From an uncultured Cocleimonas sp. (GTDB lineage Bacteria; Pseudomonadota; Gammaproteobacteria; Thiotrichales; Thiotrichaceae): a DNA stretch of 18,199 bases. The position numbers and the translations under genes were made by a program. The stretch lies in the NCBI GenBank assembly GCA_937974135.1, contig CALJIH010000005.1, forward strand, positions 1 to 18,199. Direction: 5' to 3'. This document shows positions 8,498 through 15,234 of this stretch, in pieces (within the stretch, counting starts at the first letter, position 1; the number at the start of each line of letters is the position of its first letter). Under the pieces are notes generated by a model. The model did no database searches. It had not been told where the DNA came from and saw nothing but the letters and a program-made list of their open reading frames with translations.

Positions 8498-10441
8498 CTA
8501 CTTGATGGGAACCACTTTTTTGGATGTAACATTTACTTCTATTTTATTAGAAATCGACTCATTTGTTTTCCATGGCGTATAACCACTTACTATCGTAGTT
8601 AAGGTTTTTTTAATGTCTTCTAATACATCTTTAGCAAGTACTTCTTCTAAGTCATCCAGCAATAAATTTAGCTCTGCTATTGCTATAAACTCTTCATTTG
8701 CTTGCATTATACGAGGGTGTTGGGTGCCTTTGACGTTATCTCCGATTAGTAACTCTTCGTATAATTTTTCACCTGGACGCAAGCCTGTGTAATGAATTTC
8801 AATATCACCATCAATGTTGTACTTATCTTTAACTTGCAGACCAGCTAGACTAACCATCTTTTTAGCTAAATCAACGATCTTAACTGACTCACCCATATCA
8901 AGTACAAATACATCGCCGCCATTAGCCATTGCACCTGCCTGAATCACTAACTGAACAGCTTCAGGAATTGACATGAAATAACGTGTAATTTCTTTGTGAG
9001 TAACGGTAATAGGACCATCATCAGCAATTTGTTGTCTAAATTTAGGGACTACCGAACCCGATGAGCCTAATACATTTCCAAATCTCACCATTGAAAAAAC
9101 TGTCTTGCAATCGGGGTGTACAGCCAGTGATTGCAAAACTAATTCAGCGATTCGTTTAGAACAACCCATAACATTAGTCGGTCTTACGGCTTTATCTGTT
9201 GAAATTAAAATAAAGGTTTCAACTTTCTCTAATAGCGCTTTTTCGGCAAGGATTCTTGTGCCAAAGATATTATTGGTTAAACCAGCTACAGGGTTTTCTT
9301 CAACTAAAGGAACATGCTTATATGCTGCCGCGTGATAGATAGTATGAATTTCATTTCGTTTAAATAATTTATCTAATAATTTAGGGTTTGCTACTGAACC
9401 TAACACTCTCTGCAATTCAACATCTAAGTCTAAAGTATTCATCACCTCATTAAGCTCTTGTTCGACTTTATAAAGCGCAAATTCACTCATTTCTAAAAGT
9501 ATCAGTTTTGTAGGCTCTAAAGCTAATGCTTGACGACATAATTCTGAACCAATAGACCCTCCCGCACCTGTGATTAACACAGCTTTTCCTTTTATATTTG
9601 CAGGCAATAGTTTCTCATCGGGTTTTATTGACTCACGACCTAATAGGTCATCAATATCTATTTCTTTGATATCAGATACTCTAAAGTCTCCACTTGTAAA
9701 ATCAGATATTGCAGGAAGAATTTTTACTTTCACTGGAAATGGTTCTAATCTCTCAATGATGAATTGCCTTTCCGGCCTACTTATAGAAGGCATTGCTATA
9801 ATGACCTCGGTATTCTCAGGAGCATTTATCAATACTGAGGCAGTTTTATCAAAATTTTGTACGTCAAAACCTAGAACATCCCAACCTTTCAATGTGGGGT
9901 TATCATCAATAAAGCCTTCAACAACGTATGCTGGATCAGAATCAAGCAATGAAGCCAATTGTGTTCCTGCTACTCCAGCACCGTAGATGTAGATTCTTTT
10001 GCTTAAATTTACACTTTCTTTATGGCCGTATAGCCATTGTTGAATTTTTAAACGACTACCTGAGATAAAGGTAAATGTAGCGAGCCAATAAAGAATAACG
10101 CCAGATTTAGTTAAATCTGCTAGACCTGTAAATTTAACAACTAACGCCCATACAATTGTGGTTATTAAAGTGGCTGTTAAGATTGTAGAAATCGTTTGAT
10201 TTCTAAAATATCTTAGTACTGCTCGATACAAACCTAGATTAATAAAGACAGGAAAAGCAATAAAAACCGCAAGCGCAAAAATACTCCACTCATTACCTTT
10301 GGGCATCATTGGCTCATTTTTGCCTAATGACAGTGAAATCCACAGTAATATAGGCAACATAATCGCATCCATCAAAAGGATTAATAATCGCTTTTGCATT
10401 CGAGATCGTTGCACGAAATATTGTTTTAATCTTTCAAGCAT
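8498..10441 (-). CDS. Membrane UDP-N-acetylhexosamine 4,6-dehydratase, PglF/WbpM type
   Basis: This 647-residue enzyme should convert UDP-GlcNAc to the 4-keto-6-deoxy sugar, the first step to bacillosamine, FucNAc or QuiNAc-type sugars. Four hydrophobic segments lie in residues about 18-40, 53-75, 86-104 and 112-130. A first Rossmann-like domain starts at YIYGAGVAGTQ (151-161). The catalytic short-chain dehydrogenase domain starts at VLITGAGGSIGSE (288-300) and has HAAAYKHVPL (370-379) and STDKAVRPTNVMG (414-426). As in PglF and WbpM, Met (M425) replaces the usual Tyr of the YxxxK motif, with K429 in place. It follows the sugar transferase gene by 90 nt, a gap that contains repeat copy 2. No strong ribosome-binding site is seen. 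Confidence 0.92.
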   Translation of the reverse strand: MLERLKQYFVQRSRMQKRLLILLMDAIMLPILLWISLSLGKNEPMMPKGNEWSIFALAVFIAFPVFINLGLYRAVLRYFRNQTISTILTATLITTIVWALVVKFTGLADLTKSGVILYWLATFTFISGSRLKIQQWLYGHKESVNLSKRIYIYGAGVAGTQLASLLDSDPAYVVEGFIDDNPTLKGWDVLGFDVQNFDKTASVLINAPENTEVIIAMPSISRPERQFIIERLEPFPVKVKILPAISDFTSGDFRVSDIKEIDIDDLLGRESIKPDEKLLPANIKGKAVLITGAGGSIGSELCRQALALEPTKLILLEMSEFALYKVEQELNEVMNTLDLDVELQRVLGSVANPKLLDKLFKRNEIHTIYHAAAYKHVPLVEENPVAGLTNNIFGTRILAEKALLEKVETFILISTDKAVRPTNVMGCSKRIAELVLQSLAVHPDCKTVFSMVRFGNVLGSSGSVVPKFRQQIADDGPITVTHKEITRYFMSIPEAVQLVIQAGAMANGGDVFVLDMGESVKIVDLAKKMVSLAGLQVKDKYNIDGDIEIHYTGLRPGEKLYEELLIGDNVKGTQHPRIMQANEEFIAIAELNLLLDDLEEVLAKDVLEDIKKTLTTIVSGYTPWKTNESISNKIEVNVTSKKVVPIK

Positions 10442-10453
10442 AATTACTATTTC

Positions 10454-10473
10454 AAAAGGCCCTAAAAGTAGGG
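10454..10473 (-). terminator. Candidate intra-operon attenuator hairpin
   Basis: On the minus strand, CCCTA (10473-10469) pairs with TAGGG (10464-10460) around a CTTT tetraloop and is followed by CCTTTT. It is formed by repeat copy 2 plus the next few bases. With only five pairs it is probably partial, which would lower dehydratase expression relative to the upstream aminotransferase and sugar transferase. Confidence 0.35.
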
Positions 10474-10484
10474 GGGTGTCTTTT
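10462..10484 (-). repeat. Dispersed intergenic C-run repeat, copy 2
   Basis: The minus strand here is identical over 23 nt to copy 1 at 16-38, and copies 1 and 2 face each other. It lies in the 90-nt gap between the sugar transferase and dehydratase genes, so unlike copies 1 and 4 it is inside an apparent operon. Confidence 0.85.
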
Positions 10485-10531
10485 CACTATTTATTAGTAC
10501 GTTTTTACTGAGAAAACGGTTTATATTTAAT

Positions 10532-11125
10532 TTAAAATATCGCAGCTATTGTTTTAATTATTAAAGTAAAGTCTAACCACAATGAACGTTGATTAACATA
10601 GTCAACATAGAAGTCTAACTTAACCGGTAATACTTTGTTTTTATAATCATTAACCGGATCAGTCGAACCACTCAGTATTTCATTTTCGTTCACAAACTCG
10701 ATAGATGCTCTATCTGTCATCCCAGGCGGTACAGATAATACGATATCACGCACCTCATCAGGGTAAAACTCAACATATTCAGGTACTTCAGGTCTAGGGC
10801 CAACAAGACTCATTTCGCCTTTTAGCACATTAATGAGTTGTGGTAACTCATCAAATTTGTATTTTCTTAATACATGTCCGATGGGTGTAATTCTTGGATC
10901 ATCACCTGTCGTCACTTTATTACCTAGCTTTTCGGCATCTAAAACCATGGTGCGAAACTTTAAAACTTCAAAGTTATTACCGTGTTTGCCAACTCGAACT
11001 TGTTTAAAAAGTACATCACCGCCATCTTTGATTTTAATCAATATCGCTATAATAATTAACACAGGTAATAATACTAATAAGCCTGGAATAACAAAAAATA
11101 GATCAAATAGGCGCTTACTCAACAT
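10532..11125 (-). CDS. Initiating phosphoglycosyl transferase, PglC type
   Basis: This small (197-residue) monotopic phosphoglycosyl transferase should move a phospho-sugar from a UDP-sugar to undecaprenyl phosphate, starting the lipid-linked glycan on the inner membrane. The single hydrophobic N-terminal segment (about 8-32) is the re-entrant helix. The catalytic core includes KQVRVGKHG with VLKFRTM (about 41-60), then KFDELPQLINVLKGEMSLVGPRPE (about 90-113, split here by description only), whose Asp-Glu pair in FDELPQ is the catalytic dyad. The length equals the minimal PglC form without the extra N-terminal membrane domain of WcaJ or WbaP. It follows the aminotransferase gene by 34 nt; no good ribosome-binding site is visible before the ATG, so coupling to the upstream gene is plausible. 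Confidence 0.93.
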   Translation of the reverse strand: MLSKRLFDLFFVIPGLLVLLPVLIIIAILIKIKDGGDVLFKQVRVGKHGNNFEVLKFRTMVLDAEKLGNKVTTGDDPRITPIGHVLRKYKFDELPQLINVLKGEMSLVGPRPEVPEYVEFYPDEVRDIVLSVPPGMTDRASIEFVNENEILSGSTDPVNDYKNKVLPVKLDFYVDYVNQRSLWLDFTLIIKTIAAIF

Positions 11126-11159
11126 TATACAAAACCAGATTAATTTGAATTTTAATCAA

Positions 11160-12344
11160 TCAAGAAGCGAGTCTTGAAGGCTTAGCAATCTCTTCACAAA
11201 CTGTTTTTACCGCGGCGATAACACCTTCAACATCTTCATCAGTCATTTTTGGATAAATCGGTAAACTCACGGCACGATTAAAAACATCTAATGAAACGGG
11301 AAAATCCTCTGCCTTATAGTTATATTTATCCCGCCAGTAAGGATGCAAGTGTAACGGTATAAAGTGCACACTTGTTCCTATGTTTTGTTCAACCATTAGC
11401 TCAATAAATCGATCTCTATCTACTGATATCTCTGCTAGATCAAGTTGTAATACGTATAAATGCCAAGCGTGTGTATCTTCTGGTCGTTTTACAAAAGGGG
11501 TTCTTAGAGGTAAACCCTCAAACGCTTCATTATATTTATCTGCGATCCACTGGCGTCTTTGTTGAAAAGTACAGGCTTTATTTAATTGATGGATACCGAT
11601 AGATGCTGCCACGTCAGTCATATTATATTTAAAACCTGGTTCGACAACCTCGTAAAACCATGAGGGTTTATTTGAAGTGTAACGATCGAACACGTCACGA
11701 TTTATACCGTGTAAGCGCATTGTTTTCATACGCGAAATATAATCTTTGTTTTCCGAGGTAATCATACCCCCTTCACCAGTTGCTATTGTTTTTGTTACAT
11801 AAAAACTGTAAACCGTAATATCTGAAATTGAACCTATAACTTTCCCTTTGTAAGTCGTTGGTAGCGCATGTGCAGCATCTTCTACTACTTTTACATCAAA
11901 TTCTTTAGCAATGGCTAATATTTCGTCCATCTCGCAAGATTGTCCTGCAAAATGCACAGGTATGATAGCTTTTATATTGTCATGTTTTATGATTTCTTTG
12001 CGGATTAATTCAGGATCAATATTAAAAGTATAGGGATCAATATCAACAAGTATAGGATCAGCGCCTAAATAACGAATCACTTCAGCTGTCGCTGTAAAGG
12101 TATAAGCAGTGGTAAGAACTGCATCGCCCTGACCCACTCCAATCGCTTCTAATGCGAGGTGCAAACCTGATGTTGCTGAATTTACCGCAAGCGCATTTTC
12201 AGCTACAACAAACTCTTCAAATTGTTTTTCAAAAGCTGCTGTCTTTTTACCAGTGGTAAGCCATCCAGATTTTAAAGTATCTACCACTTCTGCGATTTCA
12301 TCATCGCCGATTAGTGGTAAAGCAAAAGGTAGGAATTTATCCAA
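11160..12344 (-). CDS. DegT/DnrJ/EryC1-family sugar aminotransferase, PglE-like
   Basis: A 394-residue PLP-dependent aminotransferase that transfers an amino group from glutamate to a keto-sugar nucleotide. The GWLTTG block is at 27-32, VNSATSGLHLAL at 54-65, VVEDAAHA at 153-160, and the PLP-binding lysine is K185 in SFYVTKTIATGEGG (180-193). Together with the dehydratase it would make a UDP-4-amino-4,6-dideoxy-N-acetylhexosamine. The start codon is TTG at 12344: it has an AAGGGA ribosome-binding site with 7-nt spacing, and the next in-frame Met is far downstream in a conserved region. It is the first gene of the glycan group. PglE, PseC-like or perosamine-synthase-like activity cannot be told apart here; the context favours a PglE-like role. 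Confidence 0.92.
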   Translation of the reverse strand: MDKFLPFALPLIGDDEIAEVVDTLKSGWLTTGKKTAAFEKQFEEFVVAENALAVNSATSGLHLALEAIGVGQGDAVLTTAYTFTATAEVIRYLGADPILVDIDPYTFNIDPELIRKEIIKHDNIKAIIPVHFAGQSCEMDEILAIAKEFDVKVVEDAAHALPTTYKGKVIGSISDITVYSFYVTKTIATGEGGMITSENKDYISRMKTMRLHGINRDVFDRYTSNKPSWFYEVVEPGFKYNMTDVAASIGIHQLNKACTFQQRRQWIADKYNEAFEGLPLRTPFVKRPEDTHAWHLYVLQLDLAEISVDRDRFIELMVEQNIGTSVHFIPLHLHPYWRDKYNYKAEDFPVSLDVFNRAVSLPIYPKMTDEDVEGVIAAVKTVCEEIAKPSRLAS

Positions 12345-12393
12345 AGCGAGTTCCCTTGATTATTATTTATGTCACAATTGTCACACAGATAAG

Positions 12394-12421
12394 TATTGAA
12401 CTTCTATGTTATTGTTCAATA
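12394..12421. promoter_or_regulatory. Inverted repeat upstream of the glycan genes
   Basis: A perfect 8-bp inverted repeat, TATTGAAC and GTTCAATA, has a 12-nt spacer. It lies 50-77 bp upstream of the aminotransferase start and just downstream of the PilZ-like gene. A weak -35 (TTGAAC) falls within the repeat on the minus strand. No T-run follows, so an operator is more likely than a terminator. A nearby direct repeat GTCACA (12371-12376 and 12380-12385) may also matter. Confidence 0.4.
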
Positions 12422-12434
12422 ATATAATGATTAA

Positions 12435-14180
12435 TTATAGGAATTCCCAAACATCATCGAATGATTCTAACGAACCTTCAGGTGATTCATTGACATCCAA
12501 CACTTCAAAGTTACAATAAGCGAAATTACCAACTGTATCATCAATTTTTGTAATTCTGACATGTTGCTGGCGACTACCTAAGGTCATAGTTAATTCATCG
12601 TCAACCTTAAATATATACCCAGGGAAGATCAAATTTGCTTCATCACGAGCACCATCTATAGTCGGTAATAAAACACCTTCTAAAGGCAGTTTTTGAGTGA
12701 TGTCACGAGATGTTATTTCATCAACACTAACCACCATGCTATGGATTGATAAAATTTCCAAGCCTATACGTAATCCAACCTCTTTAAATGAATCCATCCA
12801 CTTAGCAACAGATATCTGCCACATTCCAGAAGTATCTTTAGGGTCTTTTATTGCTACTAACTCTCCAACTCTTGCTGTTGTAGCTTCGCTGACGATTTGT
12901 CTTAAACCATAACCACCCGAACTGCTATTTTCAATCATCCAAGAATGAATCGTTACGTCTTTATTTGTTGCTAATTCTTCAATATCGATATCCGACCACG
13001 GGCTTTCAATATTATCTTCCGCTGCGAGTGCTTCGTAAATATTGTCATCTTCAACATCTTCGTTGATTTGATCCATAAACGAGTCCGTTTCATTCTCACG
13101 AATTACGTTTAATACATCTGGCATACGGATAATTAAGGAAGCTTTCTCATCTCGTTCAAAACGCTTGTATCTTCGATTGCGAATTGTCGTTAATACATAA
13201 ACCAAGCGTTTAGCCAAGCTATGCGTTAGCATAGGCAATTTATCGTGTTTACCTAGTTCATCCGTTTCACTTAACGTAACAAATTGATCGATTTGATGAA
13301 TCACTTTAGACAAATCAAAAATACGACTAGTTGGTGAATTCAATAGATCACTTACAGGCATTAAACTTGCTGGTTCATCGCTGTTTAATAGAGTGATATG
13401 TGCGTACTTGCTTTTCACTTTATCTGGATTAGAAATGAGCTTTACGTCATTGAGCGTTTGTAAGAAAAATTCTCTAACTCGAAGAATTTCGCCTTGACGC
13501 AACGTATTTGGTGCTGCCAAAGCAACTAAATTAATAAGTTTATAATGTTCTTCAATACTTAAGTTTTCACCATTCACATCATCCTTATGAGGAATCTCTT
13601 TGTCTTGTATTTTCTTTTCGCAAGCTAAAAGGTATAGATGGTGAATATCATGCCATATTGATTTTTTGTTTTTCGAGTAAATGCCGAAATCATTCATAAT
13701 GACTACGTTCATATATTGAATAGCTCGACCAATAGAAATCAACAAACCTTTTTTAGAGCCAGAGTTCTTCGTTAGCATGTCTAATGCCGCAAGCTGGTAA
13801 GAACCAGCCAACTCTAAGATTAATGACTTCTTTAAATCAAAGACCTTTTGTGATCTTTCAGGAAGAGGAAAAGAGCGACTTAAAAAATGTCTATCGAGAT
13901 TTTCCAGAGACATTTTTACAAAAGGCAATAAAATCTCTGTAATATCAACTCTCACCTGTGGTGCTATTGGCTCGTTATTAAGCTTAGTTAGTCCCGCAAA
14001 TAATTGCTTGGTTGTCTCACCCATATCCATTACTGGCAGGCTTGAAACCCAACTACGCGCTTTAGAAACCGTATTGATATCAATAGTATCAATCAAACTA
14101 GGTTTTTTAGACGCTGATGTATTCTTAGCTTCAGATGAAGTTGCTTCTTTTTTATTTTTTTTGAACATGCTTAAGCTCAT
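12435..14180 (-). CDS. Conserved hypothetical protein with PilZ-like motifs
   Basis: I cannot name this 581-residue protein, but it resembles an uncharacterised proteobacterial family of similar length, mostly helical in the first 330 residues (for example LENLDRHFLSRSFPLPERS, 92-110), with a beta-rich C-terminal third. The boundary carries RxxxR in RNRRYKR (R336, R340) and, about 75 residues on, NSSSGG (418-423), which fits the [D/N]xSxxG signature of PilZ cyclic-di-GMP receptors. Between them is a long acidic insert (about 360-405). No signal peptide or membrane segment is seen, so it is probably cytosolic. The ATG has an AAGG ribosome-binding site 7 nt away; a second Met at residue 5 lacks one. 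A candidate promoter lies at 14240-14268. PilZ assignment is inference from motifs. Confidence 0.6.
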   Translation of the reverse strand: MSLSMFKKNKKEATSSEAKNTSASKKPSLIDTIDINTVSKARSWVSSLPVMDMGETTKQLFAGLTKLNNEPIAPQVRVDITEILLPFVKMSLENLDRHFLSRSFPLPERSQKVFDLKKSLILELAGSYQLAALDMLTKNSGSKKGLLISIGRAIQYMNVVIMNDFGIYSKNKKSIWHDIHHLYLLACEKKIQDKEIPHKDDVNGENLSIEEHYKLINLVALAAPNTLRQGEILRVREFFLQTLNDVKLISNPDKVKSKYAHITLLNSDEPASLMPVSDLLNSPTSRIFDLSKVIHQIDQFVTLSETDELGKHDKLPMLTHSLAKRLVYVLTTIRNRRYKRFERDEKASLIIRMPDVLNVIRENETDSFMDQINEDVEDDNIYEALAAEDNIESPWSDIDIEELATNKDVTIHSWMIENSSSGGYGLRQIVSEATTARVGELVAIKDPKDTSGMWQISVAKWMDSFKEVGLRIGLEILSIHSMVVSVDEITSRDITQKLPLEGVLLPTIDGARDEANLIFPGYIFKVDDELTMTLGSRQQHVRITKIDDTVGNFAYCNFEVLDVNESPEGSLESFDDVWEFL

Positions 14181-14239
14181 GAGGAGACCTTACTCTTGTT
14201 ATTTTTATAAATTGATATCAGTAACTAAATAGCATTATT

Positions 14240-14268
14240 TTTATAATTATTTTCTATTTATCACTCAA
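14240..14268 (-). promoter_or_regulatory. Candidate promoter for the PilZ-like gene
   Basis: On the minus strand TTGAGT (14268-14263) and TATAAA (14245-14240) are separated by exactly 17 bp. The start would fall near 14233, giving a leader of about 50 nt before the ATG. Confidence 0.45.
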
Positions 14269-14340
14269 TTGTAACATTATTTGTGGTTTTTTACGATAGT
14301 TTGCTTAGACCGTTTAACCGAAACTTTACCCTTTAATTAA

Positions 14341-14362
14341 AAAAGACACCCCCCTACTTTTA
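14341..14362 (+). repeat. Dispersed intergenic C-run repeat, copy 3
   Basis: Identical to copies 1 and 2 over 22 nt, with A instead of G at the next base. It sits between two divergent genes, where no terminator is expected, and runs directly into a weak hairpin with a T5 tail (14361-14381). Confidence 0.85.
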
Positions 14363-14531
14363 AGCAATTTCGCTTATTTTTCGGATAACTATCAATACTT
14401 ACCCAGGTATTTTGGTTACACAATATCTATTCAAATGTACCAAAACCGACTAATTATTGATTGAATGACAGTATAAATTTCTATTTTAAATACATATTAA
14501 AAATAACAATTACACGAAGACTGACAAGAAA

Positions 14532-14560
14532 TTTCAAGCTATGATGTGCGCAATTATCAT
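14532..14560 (+). promoter_or_regulatory. Candidate promoter for efp
   Basis: TTTCAA (14532-14537) and TATCAT (14555-14560) are 17 bp apart, which places the start near 14567, just before the strong AAGGAG ribosome-binding site at 14582-14587. Both hexamers are imperfect. Confidence 0.35.
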
Positions 14561-14594
14561 TTTCAAGTAATACGAGATTTCAAGGAGCTCTTTA

Positions 14595-15167
14595 ATGGCA
14601 AGCGTCAGTACCAGTGAATTTAAAAATGGACTTAAATTTATTATGGATGGAGATCCTTACAACATTATTGAAAATGAATTAGTTAAACCAGGTAAAGGCC
14701 AAGCATTTAATCGCGTGAAAGTGCGTAATCTTAAAACAGGACGCGTGGTTGATAAAACCTTCAAATCAGGCGAAAAAGTTGAAGCTGCAGATGTTATGGA
14801 AGTGGATATGGAATATCTCTATGAAGATGGTGAATTTTGGCATTTTATGGAGCCCACAACATTCGAACAACATGCTGCAGGCGAGGCCGCGGTAGCCGAC
14901 GTTAAATTTTGGTTAAAGGCCCAAGAAAAATATATTGTAACTTTATGGAATGGCTCACCATTAAGTGCTACTCCACCGAACTTCATCGAACTTCAAATCA
15001 CTGAATGTGATCCTGGTGTTCAAGGAAATACTGCCCAAGGTGCTACCAAACCAGCCATTGTCGAGACAGGCGCGCAAATAAAAGTTCCATTATTTGTTGA
15101 AGAAGGTGAAGTAGTAAAAATTGATACACGAACGGGTGAATATCTTTCCCGAGCAAAAGACAGTTAA
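14595..15167 (+). CDS. efp: Elongation factor P
   Basis: EF-P binds ribosomes stalled on consecutive prolines, between the P and E sites, and promotes peptide bond formation. The 190-residue protein has the three-domain length (E. coli 188). The domain I loop reads KPGKGQAF (31-38), placing the modified lysine at K34, as in species that beta-lysylate EF-P with EpmA and EpmB, rather than the Arg of the EarP type. Domain III contains the NGSPLSATPPNFIEL stretch (about 119-133) and the conserved GEVVKIDTRTGEYLSRA end (about 171-187). The ATG has AAGGAG seven bases upstream. It is monocistronic, with its own candidate promoter and a terminator shortly after the stop codon. Confidence 0.98.
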   Translation: MASVSTSEFKNGLKFIMDGDPYNIIENELVKPGKGQAFNRVKVRNLKTGRVVDKTFKSGEKVEAADVMEVDMEYLYEDGEFWHFMEPTTFEQHAAGEAAVADVKFWLKAQEKYIVTLWNGSPLSATPPNFIELQITECDPGVQGNTAQGATKPAIVETGAQIKVPLFVEEGEVVKIDTRTGEYLSRAKDS

Positions 15168-15177
15168 AAAACAATGT

Positions 15178-15198
15178 AAAAGACACCCCCCCACTTTT
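15178..15198 (+). repeat. Dispersed intergenic C-run repeat, copy 4 (variant)
   Basis: Reads AAAAGACA, seven C, then ACTTTT; it differs from copies 1-3 by having C where they have T after the C-run. It forms the left arm and loop of the efp terminator, and so shows what the intact element may look like. Confidence 0.8.
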
Positions 15199-15215
15199 GG
15201 GGGGTTTTGCCTTTT
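15187..15215. terminator. efp terminator, C-run/G-run hairpin
   Basis: CCCCCCA (15187-15193) pairs with TGGGGGG (15198-15204) around a CTTT tetraloop. On the plus strand it is followed by TTTTGCCTTTT. On the minus strand the hairpin is followed by TGTCTTTT, so it may also serve the converging outer-membrane gene, less strongly. Confidence 0.85.
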
Positions 15216-15234
15216 ACTTAGAAACTAGTAGACA

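Larger units (their letters stand above)
14181..14594. other. Divergent intergenic region between PilZ-like gene and efp
   Basis: This 414-bp AT-rich gap has no coding potential that I can support. It contains a minus-strand promoter candidate (14240-14268), repeat copy 3 (14341-14362), a small plus-strand hairpin TAAGC/GCTTA (14361-14376) followed by T5, and a plus-strand promoter candidate for efp (14532-14560). The stretch from about 14382 to 14531 shows nothing I recognise. Confidence 0.6.

Noticed and set aside
9570..9986. 138-codon plus-strand open frame
   Set aside because: It is the antisense shadow of the dehydratase catalytic region, which has strong protein-level support.
16..10484. 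Inverted copies 1 and 2 of the repeat as ends of a transposon
   Set aside because: The enclosed 10 kb holds recJ, a tRNA and a glycan locus with no transposase, and two more copies lie outside it in another arrangement.
14521..14545. CTGACA and TATGAT as the efp promoter
   Set aside because: The spacing is only 13 bp, too short for a sigma-70 promoter; the pair at 14532-14560 has 17 bp.
16..15204. Repeat family as a CRISPR array
   Set aside because: The copies are kilobases apart in both orientations, without regular spacers or cas genes.
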